From Roseicyclus sp965662675 (GTDB taxonomy: Bacteria; Pseudomonadota; Alphaproteobacteria; Rhodobacterales; Rhodobacteraceae), in NCBI RefSeq assembly GCF_965662675.1, contig NZ_CBFIIK010000081.1:1-13262 (forward strand): 13,262 nt of DNA, written 5' to 3'. The notes below the pieces were generated by a model, which saw only the letters and a list, made by a program, of their open reading frames with translations, was not told the DNA's origin and searched no databases. Of this stretch, positions 7,140 through 13,262 are shown one piece after another. Positions within the stretch are counted from its first letter, which is position 1. Every line of letters starts with the position of its first letter. The translations under genes and the position numbers were made by a program.

Positions 7140-7208
7140 TGACTCCTCCTAAGTCGTCGACGGCAATGGGTAGGAAGCTGCCGATGACGGAGGTAACTGG
7201 CAAGCGTC

Positions 7209-7904
7209 CTACGTCCTTGCCGCCTCGAACGCCGTCCAAGCCGCTTCGAAGGCGGCGAAGTCAAAACCTTCTGCGCGCGCGGCGTTCAGGACGATCTTTT
7301 CGGTGTCCAACAGCTTCGCAATCGCGCCCGCAAGTGCCGCCTCGTAGCCCAAAGGGATCACCAATGCGCCATGCCGGTCGGCGTGGATGAGATCGCCATC
7401 CGCAATGCTTAAGCCAAAGATGTTCACTGACGTTGCGATCTCGCGGACATGCACGAAGCCGTGGCTTGGGCCGATACTGCCCGCGATCACCGGGAAACCC
7501 TCGGGCAAATCGCCAAGATCGCGCATCACCCCGTTGGTCAGCGCGCCGCTGAGGCCGAAGCCTTTATGCACAGTTGTGTTGATCTCGCCCCAATAGGCAC
7601 CGATGGCATTGGCTCCATCCATATCTTCAACCACCGCGATGGCGGGGCGGGGGCCAGTGGCCATATGCTTGTAATAGGCCATGCGGCGTGCGCGGATCAC
7701 ATCGGCGGGCTCGCTGGGCGGGGCGAGTGCCGCGATCCGGGCGGTGCGCGCATAGCCCACGATTGCACCTGCCTGCGGTGCGCTGCACAGCATCGTGCCG
7801 CGGGTGAAGCGGTCAAAGCCGCGCTTGCCTTCCACCACCTCGATGGCGTTGCACACGGTGGGCGTATCGACCGCCCGCAAAAGTTGCATTAGTGCCGCAT
7901 CCAT
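7209..7904 (-). CDS. RraA family protein (HMG/CHA aldolase-like)
   Basis: This 231-residue protein has the RraA/dimethylmenaquinone-methyltransferase fold, which includes 4-hydroxy-4-methyl-2-oxoglutarate aldolases and oxaloacetate decarboxylases as well as the RNase E regulator RraA. The key G-x-x-N-G-V-M-R-D segment (R128, D129) and the following LPEGFPVIAGSIGPSHGFV block are intact, as is a GDLIHADRHGALVIP segment near 190 that supplies the second half of the active site. The ATG at 7904 is chosen because GGGAG lies 7-8 nt upstream; the longer open frame adds 45 arginine-rich residues from the upstream gene's DNA. It is the last recognisable gene of the operon and begins 26 bp after the MetE-like stop. 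Catalytic aldolase or decarboxylase is more likely than an RNase regulator, given the catabolic neighbours. Confidence 0.85.
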   Translation of the reverse strand: MDAALMQLLRAVDTPTVCNAIEVVEGKRGFDRFTRGTMLCSAPQAGAIVGYARTARIAALAPPSEPADVIRARRMAYYKHMATGPRPAIAVVEDMDGANAIGAYWGEINTTVHKGFGLSGALTNGVMRDLGDLPEGFPVIAGSIGPSHGFVHVREIATSVNIFGLSIADGDLIHADRHGALVIPLGYEAALAGAIAKLLDTEKIVLNAARAEGFDFAAFEAAWTAFEAART

Positions 7905-7930
7905 CAATGGTCTCCCTTCAGGCGTGTCAC

Positions 7931-9064
7931 TCAAGAGCCGTGGCCGATAAGGGCCGCGCCCTCGGCCATGGCGGCCAGCTTGGCATAGGCGATATCGGGA
8001 TCGACAGCGCCAAAGCCCGCGAAGGTACCAAACCCGCAATCCGAGCCCGCGATCACCCGCTCTGTGCCCACGATGTCGACGAAGCGCTGCAAGCGCTGGG
8101 CCACCAGCTCGGGGTGTTCGACGAAATTGGTCGTGGTGTCGAGGACACCGGGCACAAGGATCTTGTCGTCAGGAATATCGGCGCGGCGGTCGTGGAACAC
8201 CGCCCATTCATGGGCGTGCCTTGGGTTCGATGTCTCGAACAGTACATAGCGCGCCTTGGCCGACATCAGCGTGTCGAACATCTTGGCCATCGGGATATCG
8301 CAGATATGGGGCCCCTCGTAATTGCCCCAGCAGATATGCACGCGCACACGCTCTTGCGGGATATCGCGCAGGGCATGGTTCAGCACCTCGACATGGCTGG
8401 CCGCGACCTTGACGAAATCGGCATCGTCAAGCTCGGGGAACAGCATGTGCCGCGAGAGCGCCAGATCGGGGCAATCAAGCTGCAGATCGAGGCCCGCCGC
8501 AATGATGGTCTCGTATTCTTCCTTCATCGCATCGGCGAGTGCGGCCAGATAGGCCTCGCGCGTGGGGTAATGCGCATTGGGCAAGAATAGCGAGATCACA
8601 CCGGGCGAGGCGGCATTCATGAACCCCCGGCTTGCGCCATGCTGGGCCATCGCCGCCTTGAGATTGGCGATATCCTTTTGCAACTCACCTTGCCCCTTTG
8701 AGGCGACGGGTCCCACGCATTTGGGCCGTGAATAGCGCGGCGAGCCACCATCATCGGCAAGCTTTTTCAAGAAACTGGGGAAAAGTTGCAGATCGCGCGG
8801 CGGGCTGCGCGGCGTGTCGCCATCGAAGCCGGTGTAGCGATCCTTGACATAGGTGGCGTAGCTGATCTTGGAGGTTTCGCCATCCGAGACGATATCGACC
8901 CCCGCCGCGACTTGCCGCGCTACCGTGTGTGAAACAGCCGCCGTCATGCAGGCGTCAAAGCCGGCTTGATCGTAATCTTGCCCATGTTCTCGGGCAAAGA
9001 TGAAATCCACGACATCTTGGCCGCGCGGCAGGCTGCCGACATGGGTGGTCATGATCTTGGGCAT
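7931..9064 (-). CDS. Cobalamin-independent methionine synthase II family protein (MetE C-domain-like)
   Basis: This is a 377-residue single-domain relative of the catalytic half of MetE, in the superfamily that also holds epoxyalkane:coenzyme M transferases. The zinc site can be read: HxC at H243/C245 (RVHICWGNYEG), a possible Glu ligand at E277 (LFETSN) and C343 (GSDCGFGTF). The N-terminus MPKIMTTHVGSLPRG matches family starts, and IVSDGETSK (58-66) is the conserved strand after the first helices. Full MetE is about 750 residues; the N-terminal half is absent, as in other type II members. It probably moves a methyl group to, or activates, a thiol, but the substrate is unknown. A GGGGA precedes the ATG by about 8 nt. 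The gene sits 29 bp after the cupin and 26 bp before rraA-like. Confidence 0.88.
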   Translation of the reverse strand: MPKIMTTHVGSLPRGQDVVDFIFAREHGQDYDQAGFDACMTAAVSHTVARQVAAGVDIVSDGETSKISYATYVKDRYTGFDGDTPRSPPRDLQLFPSFLKKLADDGGSPRYSRPKCVGPVASKGQGELQKDIANLKAAMAQHGASRGFMNAASPGVISLFLPNAHYPTREAYLAALADAMKEEYETIIAAGLDLQLDCPDLALSRHMLFPELDDADFVKVAASHVEVLNHALRDIPQERVRVHICWGNYEGPHICDIPMAKMFDTLMSAKARYVLFETSNPRHAHEWAVFHDRRADIPDDKILVPGVLDTTTNFVEHPELVAQRLQRFVDIVGTERVIAGSDCGFGTFAGFGAVDPDIAYAKLAAMAEGAALIGHGS

Positions 9065-9093
9065 GGTGCGGTCCCCCTTCGGGTTCGGATCGG

Positions 9094-10059
9094 TCAGGGT
9101 TTTTGGGTCGGTCCGGCCGGGTCATCGGTGCCGATCACATGGTAAAGCGCGGCCTCGCCCGACATCGACGGCGTCAGGCGATAGGCGAGATCCGCTGGCA
9201 CCGACATTGTGTCGCCCTTGGCCAGCGTGGCGCTGCCCCCCTGCCAATCGACGCGCCAATGCCCCTTGACGGGCATCAAGACGGCGGGGCGGCCATGCAG
9301 GCGGGGCGCATCGCCTGCCGAGCCGCGCGTGATGAAATGCACCTCGAAACCCGGGCGGTCGCGCAAGATGCCATCGGCCCCGATCACCTTGGCGGGGGCG
9401 CGGTCCGAAAGGGCCACGAGATCCCAATAGCGCGCGACATGGTTGGGCAACACATCGGCGGTGGTCAGTTCGGCCCGCTTGGCAAGCTCATCTGGCCCCA
9501 AAACAGGCATGGGCTTGACGCCTTCGGGCAGCGCCTCGCCCTTCTTGGTATCGTAAAGCTTGCCTGTCTCGGCCAAGATCAACCCGTGGGATTTGGCCTC
9601 TTCGACCACTTGGGGGGCCCATTTCACCCCACCTCCCGCATCATCGCCGCCCAAAATGGCCATGATCATCCCGTAATCGGTGCCGATATTCTCAAACCCG
9701 CGGAAAATGCCGGTGGGGATGTTGATGATATCGCCCTCTTCCAGCACCACCTCGCCCGCATTGCCCCAGCGCCCCCAGAAAAAGCGCCAGCGCCCCGAGA
9801 GGACAAAGAACACCTCGGCGGTGTTGTGATCATGCAGTGAGTTGCGGCATTTCGGCGGTTGGCCCGCCGCCCCGATGTTGAAGCCGTGCTTGATCGAGAT
9901 ATGGACATGCTGATCGGGGCTTTCTGACACGCCGCCGCCGATGATGGTAAAGTTTTCCTTCTGGTTGGAACCGGGGGTATGCGCGTCGATAAAGGCGGTC
10001 TTGCAAGGGTGCAGGTCGCCGTAGCGGACGATGCGGGTTTCCATCTCGAGGGGTGTCAT
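9094..10059 (-). CDS. Double cupin-domain protein
   Basis: This 321-residue protein has two cupin-like halves. The first (about 55-150) has motif 1 as H76-D-H78-x3-E82 (SLHDHNTAEVFFVLSG). Its motif 2, GDIINIPTGIFRGFEN, carries Arg (R120) where the fourth metal ligand, His, is normal. The second half (about 215-310, HFITRG, then VLMPVKGHWRVDW and KGDTMSVPADLAYRLTP) lacks the HxH/E pattern and looks structural. Double cupins of this size include gentisate- and homogentisate-type ring-cleaving dioxygenases, and also isomerases, so a dioxygenase is possible but unproven. The ATG at 10059 (MTPLEMETRIV) is chosen because AAGGA lies upstream; the longer frame would begin next to the previous stop. 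It follows the SnoaL-like gene by 50 bp. Confidence 0.82.
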   Translation of the reverse strand: MTPLEMETRIVRYGDLHPCKTAFIDAHTPGSNQKENFTIIGGGVSESPDQHVHISIKHGFNIGAAGQPPKCRNSLHDHNTAEVFFVLSGRWRFFWGRWGNAGEVVLEEGDIINIPTGIFRGFENIGTDYGMIMAILGGDDAGGGVKWAPQVVEEAKSHGLILAETGKLYDTKKGEALPEGVKPMPVLGPDELAKRAELTTADVLPNHVARYWDLVALSDRAPAKVIGADGILRDRPGFEVHFITRGSAGDAPRLHGRPAVLMPVKGHWRVDWQGGSATLAKGDTMSVPADLAYRLTPSMSGEAALYHVIGTDDPAGPTQKP

Positions 10060-10109
10060 CGCGTTTTGTCCTTGATCAACATGAAGGGCGGTTCTGTGTG
10101 GAGGCGCGA

Positions 10110-11099
10110 TCAAACGCTGCCAGTGGCCATCAAGATCTGTTTCCAGATCGCGGTTTCATCGAACAGCGTCCATTCGCGGCGCAGCTGTGCGCGGGCGTTG
10201 CCATGTCGACCATATTCGGCATGGGTGATGCCCATCACATGCACCTCTGCGCCAGTTGGGCGGCCGAACATGCCCCAGCCATCATGCGTGCCGGTCAAGC
10301 TCCAGCGGATCGCGGCGCGCGGGGGCATGTCGGGGTCGGTGCGTCCGATTTGGTGGTGGATGACAAATGCGGCCGAGGGGAAGGCCGCGCGCAGCCCCAT
10401 CCAGAGATTGGTGGCCGCAGCGGGACCATGCACCGTGACATGACCGGGATATTCGAGATGCGCCGCGCGGTCGTATTCCGCCCCGACCGCCGCCATGTCG
10501 GCGCCCATGATCCGGCTCAGCATCTCGCCCAGACGCGCGCCCCACGGGTCGTCATTGCCGCGCCCCTGATAGGGGCCAGCGATGTCGTTGGCCGGGCTGC
10601 ACGGCTTGACGCAGGCCGAAGGCCCGCCCTCGCGCGCGATCAGGTCGCGGGCATAGTCGGCCGGGTCCCAGCCCATCTGGCGCACGATCGCACCTTGGTC
10701 GCGGATCAGCCATTCATCGTCGATCTTGTTATCCTTGGCATGGCAATCGGCCATGATCCGATAGACCAGCTTTTTGCCCGTGGCCTTGCCATAGACGCCA
10801 TCGCCCGCATGCGTGGCCGTCGACAAGATGCGGTGCGACGACAGCATCCCGGCCTCGGGCGTTCCCGACCAGATCACATCTTCGCCCAAAAGCTGACGGT
10901 CGGGAAACTCGGCCAAGGTGGCCATGGTCGCCGCAATCACACCCCTATTGCCGCGCACCACAGAACCGGGTGAGCGCACGATGATGTCAGCTGCGTAGTA
11001 ATCGTGCAGCGTGGCAATCGCGCGGCCTTCCCAGATCTCTTGGGTGATGCCCAAGATGTAATCGGGAAAGTCACTGAACTTTGGGTCAAAGCCCTTCAT
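10110..11099 (-). CDS. Two-domain SnoaL-like (NTF2-fold) protein, copy 2
   Basis: This 329-residue protein appears to be two SnoaL/NTF2-like domains in tandem (about 10-145 and 190-325). The first shows the helix-rich start FPDYILGITQEIWEG, YYAADIIVRSP and VRGNRGVIAA. The second has EYDRAAHLEYPGHVTVHGP, GLRAAFPSAAFVIHHQIG and RWSLTGTHDGWGMFGRPTG, the usual SnoaL order. SnoaL-fold proteins act as aldol cyclases, isomerases, dehydratases or hydrolases. The start is set at 11099: GGATGG lies 5 nt upstream and the ATGA overlaps the LacI stop, giving translational coupling. A Met three codons earlier (11108) has no spaced Shine-Dalgarno. It is distantly similar to the other SnoaL-like gene in this operon. 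The specific reaction is unknown. Confidence 0.78.
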   Translation of the reverse strand: MKGFDPKFSDFPDYILGITQEIWEGRAIATLHDYYAADIIVRSPGSVVRGNRGVIAATMATLAEFPDRQLLGEDVIWSGTPEAGMLSSHRILSTATHAGDGVYGKATGKKLVYRIMADCHAKDNKIDDEWLIRDQGAIVRQMGWDPADYARDLIAREGGPSACVKPCSPANDIAGPYQGRGNDDPWGARLGEMLSRIMGADMAAVGAEYDRAAHLEYPGHVTVHGPAAATNLWMGLRAAFPSAAFVIHHQIGRTDPDMPPRAAIRWSLTGTHDGWGMFGRPTGAEVHVMGITHAEYGRHGNARAQLRREWTLFDETAIWKQILMATGSV

Positions 11100-12115
11100 G
11101 ATGTCCATCCTTCGGGAATGCGCGCTGAGCTGCGCAAGATCAGCGGGCCCGCGATCTCGATCTTTTGGGTCGGGCGATCAGGGTTTTCGATCTGACCCAG
11201 AAGCGTGTCCACCGTTGCTTCGACCATGCGGTTCAGCGGTTGGCGCAGGCTGGTCAGATCATAGGCTGGCCACGCGGCAAGCGGGACATCGTCATAGCCC
11301 ACGACGCTGACGTCTTGGGGAATGCGCAGGCCCAATTCGCTGCGCAGCACGTCCATGACGGCGAATGCCATGTGGTCGTTGCCCACAAAAATCGCATCGG
11401 GCGGATCGGGGCGCTGCATCAGGACGCGGGCGGCTGTGGCTGCGGCCTCGCGCGTATACATACCGTCGATCTCGGCCAAGGGGGTGATGCCTGCCGCAGC
11501 CAAGCCTCGCTGAAAGCCCAAGGTCCGGTCGCGCCCTGTCGATGAACCTTGCCAGCCCATGATATGGGCGATCCGTCGATGCCCGCCTGCCAGCAAGAAC
11601 TCCGCCACCTTTTGGCCGCCGCCGATATTGTCGGAGGTCACTGTCGACAGGCCCGAGCCATCTTGCCCGCGGTTGAACATCACCACCGGAATACCCGACG
11701 CCGCGCAGCGCTCGGTCAGGCCAAACGACATCGAGACCGAGGCGGTCACGATCCCGTCGACTTGGTAGCCCATCAATTCCTGAACCGTACTTTCGATCTG
11801 GTCGCTGGCGTTGGAGACCATGAAAACGAGGATGTGATAGCCCTGTGCCTGCAGCGCGCGCGACAGCCGTTCAAGGGCAACGGGGTAGAACTGGTTTTCC
11901 AGATAGGCGACCAACAGGCCGATGATCCGGCTTTTGCCCGATTTCATCGCGCGCGCCATGGCGTTGGGGCGATAGCCCAGCTGCTCGGCCGCCGCGCGCA
12001 CCTTGGCGATGGTCGCAGGACTGGCCGAGGCGCCCGAGAACACCCGGCTGACCGCCGATTGGCTGACCCCCGCCATGCGCGCAACGTCAAGCGATGTGAT
12101 GCGCTGCTCGGCCAT
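11096..12115 (-). CDS. LacI family transcriptional regulator
   Basis: This 339-residue regulator has a complete N-terminal helix-turn-helix (about 6-27, ITSLDVARMAGVSQSAVSRV), the hinge helix after LGYRPNAMARAMKSG (47-60), and a periplasmic-binding-protein-like sugar-binding domain (about 62-335) with FVGNDHMAFAVMDVL and VSVVGYDDVPLAAWPAYDLTS near the end, all standard for LacI/GalR. It should bind a palindromic operator as a dimer and release it on binding a small ligand, probably the pathway substrate. It lies inside the operon, 34 bp after the first SnoaL-like gene and overlapping the second by 4 bp, so it is likely autoregulated with its targets. No good Shine-Dalgarno is seen before the ATG, suggesting reinitiation or low translation. 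The operator is probably upstream of the window's right edge. Confidence 0.93.
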   Translation of the reverse strand: MAEQRITSLDVARMAGVSQSAVSRVFSGASASPATIAKVRAAAEQLGYRPNAMARAMKSGKSRIIGLLVAYLENQFYPVALERLSRALQAQGYHILVFMVSNASDQIESTVQELMGYQVDGIVTASVSMSFGLTERCAASGIPVVMFNRGQDGSGLSTVTSDNIGGGQKVAEFLLAGGHRRIAHIMGWQGSSTGRDRTLGFQRGLAAAGITPLAEIDGMYTREAAATAARVLMQRPDPPDAIFVGNDHMAFAVMDVLRSELGLRIPQDVSVVGYDDVPLAAWPAYDLTSLRQPLNRMVEATVDTLLGQIENPDRPTQKIEIAGPLILRSSARIPEGWTS

Positions 12116-12149
12116 CAGGGGGCCATCGGTTCAAAGAGGGGGGCGATGG

Positions 12150-13181
12150 TCACGCGGTCCTCCAATCGGGCAGGGGGATCGCGCCCGGCACGCGGGCCTT
12201 GTTGAATTCCCGCATTCTGCCCAGCACATCGACACCGATCTGCCGATAGGCATCCAGCAGGTCGACCAAGACCCAATTCTCGCGGATCAGATCGCCTTCG
12301 AGCCGCCAGAAATCGAGGCTGCGCAGCAAGATTTCCTGCCCTGCCGGCGCGATGCCCATCCAGCCATCGCCCGTGATCGTCAGCCGCATATTGGGCCAGC
12401 CGGTTTCGCAGACATAATCACCTTCCGCGATCCAGTGGCTTTGAAGCGCGCCCATCGCGTCAAGCTTGCGGTCGGGCATGCCGCGCAGGAACGGGCCTTG
12501 GTGCCAATTGCGAAACCCCGATATGCCGCGCGATGTGCCGATGCCTGCAGGCCCATACCAGTTGAAGCGCGGGTGCCAATATTGATCGAGCCGCATGACC
12601 GCCGGGTCGGGATTGCCGGGGAATTTGCACAGATCGGTCAGCATCGCGATGACATGATCGAGCGCCTTTTGTCCATCGCCCGAGACCGCCAGCCCATCGC
12701 CGCTGAGCGGCGCAGGCGTGGCGAGAAAGGCACCAAGCTGCGGCGCCATCGGCCACGCGCGTGCTTGCATCATCAATTCGGGGATGTCCCAGATCGCCTG
12801 CATCTCGGTGACCTGACCATCGGTAATCTCGAAATACTCGTGATAGCGCATATGCGCCAGATGCCCGGTCGGCGGTATGCCAAGGAAGGGCGCAAGAAAG
12901 CTGCCCATGTATTGGCCCATGCAGCCGATCCAATCCTGCCCCTCGGGCGTGGTGCCGGCCATGACGATCATGTCGCGCCGTTCCAGATCGGGCAGGGCGG
13001 CCAATAGCGGCAGGACGCAATCATCGATAAGATTTTGCACATCGCCAAAAGGGTGGCACATGCGGATCTTGGCGCCCGGGGCAAAGAGTGCCTCTGCCGC
13101 CGCTGCCGCGCCCTCGGGCGTTACCGCTTCAAGCGCGCGGCGATAGGGGGCAATCAGCGCCTTGAGGGCCGTGGGCGTCAT
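12150..13181 (-). CDS. Two-domain SnoaL-like (NTF2-fold) protein, copy 1
   Basis: This 343-residue protein has two SnoaL-like domains. The first (about 20-145) contains GHLAHMRYHEYFEITDGQV and WDIPELMMQARAWP. The second (about 170-325) contains YWHPRFNWYGPAGIGTSRG, GFRNWHQGPFLRGMPDR and the final LVDLLDAYRQIGVDVLGR. These match the SnoaL pattern of a substrate cavity with acidic and histidine residues. Such proteins are often labelled polyketide cyclase or nuclear transport factor 2 family; a cyclase, dehydratase or ester cleavage role is possible. The ATG at 13181 forms a TGATG overlap with the upstream frame and has GAGGCGG 7-8 nt before it; the longer frame to 13244 lies over the preceding gene. 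With the second copy it forms an enzyme pair flanking the regulator. Confidence 0.82.
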   Translation of the reverse strand: MTPTALKALIAPYRRALEAVTPEGAAAAAEALFAPGAKIRMCHPFGDVQNLIDDCVLPLLAALPDLERRDMIVMAGTTPEGQDWIGCMGQYMGSFLAPFLGIPPTGHLAHMRYHEYFEITDGQVTEMQAIWDIPELMMQARAWPMAPQLGAFLATPAPLSGDGLAVSGDGQKALDHVIAMLTDLCKFPGNPDPAVMRLDQYWHPRFNWYGPAGIGTSRGISGFRNWHQGPFLRGMPDRKLDAMGALQSHWIAEGDYVCETGWPNMRLTITGDGWMGIAPAGQEILLRSLDFWRLEGDLIRENWVLVDLLDAYRQIGVDVLGRMREFNKARVPGAIPLPDWRTA

Positions 13182-13262
13182 CACAATGCCGCCTCGCCAT
13201 AAGGCACATTGCCCCCGCCATAGCGGCGCACGCGGATGTTGCACTGCTCGGCGTGGCCGACA
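13181..13262 (-). CDS. C-terminal fragment of an unidentified protein, runs off the right edge
   Basis: On the minus strand a frame is open from the window edge and ends in TGA that overlaps the next ATG (TGATG). It gives 26 residues ending YGGGNVPYGEAAL, with CNIRVRRYGGG before. The frame is kept only by the tight overlap with the SnoaL-like gene and the operon pattern. The fragment is too short to name a family. It shows that the operon, its promoter and probably its operator continue past the right edge. Confidence 0.55.
   Translation of the reverse strand, partial: VGHAEQCNIRVRRYGGGNVPYGEAAL

Noticed and set aside
7150..7208. A terminator at the end of the minus-strand operon
   Set aside because: No stable hairpin followed by a T tract on the minus strand could be found between the RraA-like stop and the small ORF.
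7892..8590. Plus-strand open frames across the MetE-like gene
   Set aside because: Antisense to a well-conserved protein with intact zinc ligands; no ribosome site or family likeness.
1..13262. A functional link between the TRAP transporter and the SnoaL/cupin operon
   Set aside because: The two sets are on opposite strands and separated by bpt, RDD, DUF2852, a tRNA and decayed DNA. Proximity alone does not support a shared pathway.
1..13262. CRISPR array or insertion sequence
   Set aside because: No regularly spaced identical repeats, no transposase frame and no paired terminal inverted repeats were seen.

Overview
The window looks like chromosome from an alphaproteobacterium of the Rhodobacterales (Roseobacter/Paracoccus-like). 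The reasons are the high GC content, a TRAP transporter, a Bpt-type leucyltransferase, a DUF2852 protein, and a GC-rich intergenic element resembling one I recall from this order. No database search was possible, so all family calls rest on reading the translated sequence.

Layout. (1) Positions 1-3785, plus strand: the 3' end of a TRAP solute-binding protein gene, a perfect intrinsic terminator, then dctQ and an unusually long dctM. Together they form a secondary uptake system for an organic anion. The long subunits fit the mannitol/chloroaromatic (FcbT-like) class. (2) Positions 3786-3969: a convergent intergenic region with G/C-rich hairpins and a probable dispersed repeat. (3) Positions 3970-5838, minus strand: bpt (N-end-rule leucyltransferase), an RDD membrane protein, and a DUF2852 membrane protein with its own terminator. 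(4) Positions 6009-6098: tRNA-Ser(GGA) on the plus strand with encoded CCA. (5) Positions 6099-7208: about 1.1 kb of poorly coding, apparently decayed DNA. It contains the 5' stump of an HD-domain gene and one small minus-strand ORF with a very strong Shine-Dalgarno sequence. This pattern suits an eroded insertion hotspot beside a tRNA. (6) Positions 7209-13262, minus strand: a compact operon that runs in from beyond the right edge. In transcription order it holds an unidentified C-terminal fragment, a two-domain SnoaL-like protein, a LacI-family regulator, a second two-domain SnoaL-like protein, a double cupin, a cobalamin-independent MetE-like methyltransferase, and an RraA/HMG-aldolase-like protein.

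The operon in (6) is the most interesting part. Gaps are at most about 50 bp, with TGATG and ATGA stop/start overlaps, so the genes are probably co-transcribed. The mix of two NTF2-fold enzymes, a cupin, a zinc methyltransferase-like enzyme and an aldolase-like enzyme under a LacI regulator looks like a catabolic route for a small, possibly methylated organic substrate. I cannot assign it to a known pathway. The TRAP genes lie on the other strand, about 3.4 kb from the operon and separated by housekeeping genes, so a functional link is not supported by the sequence.
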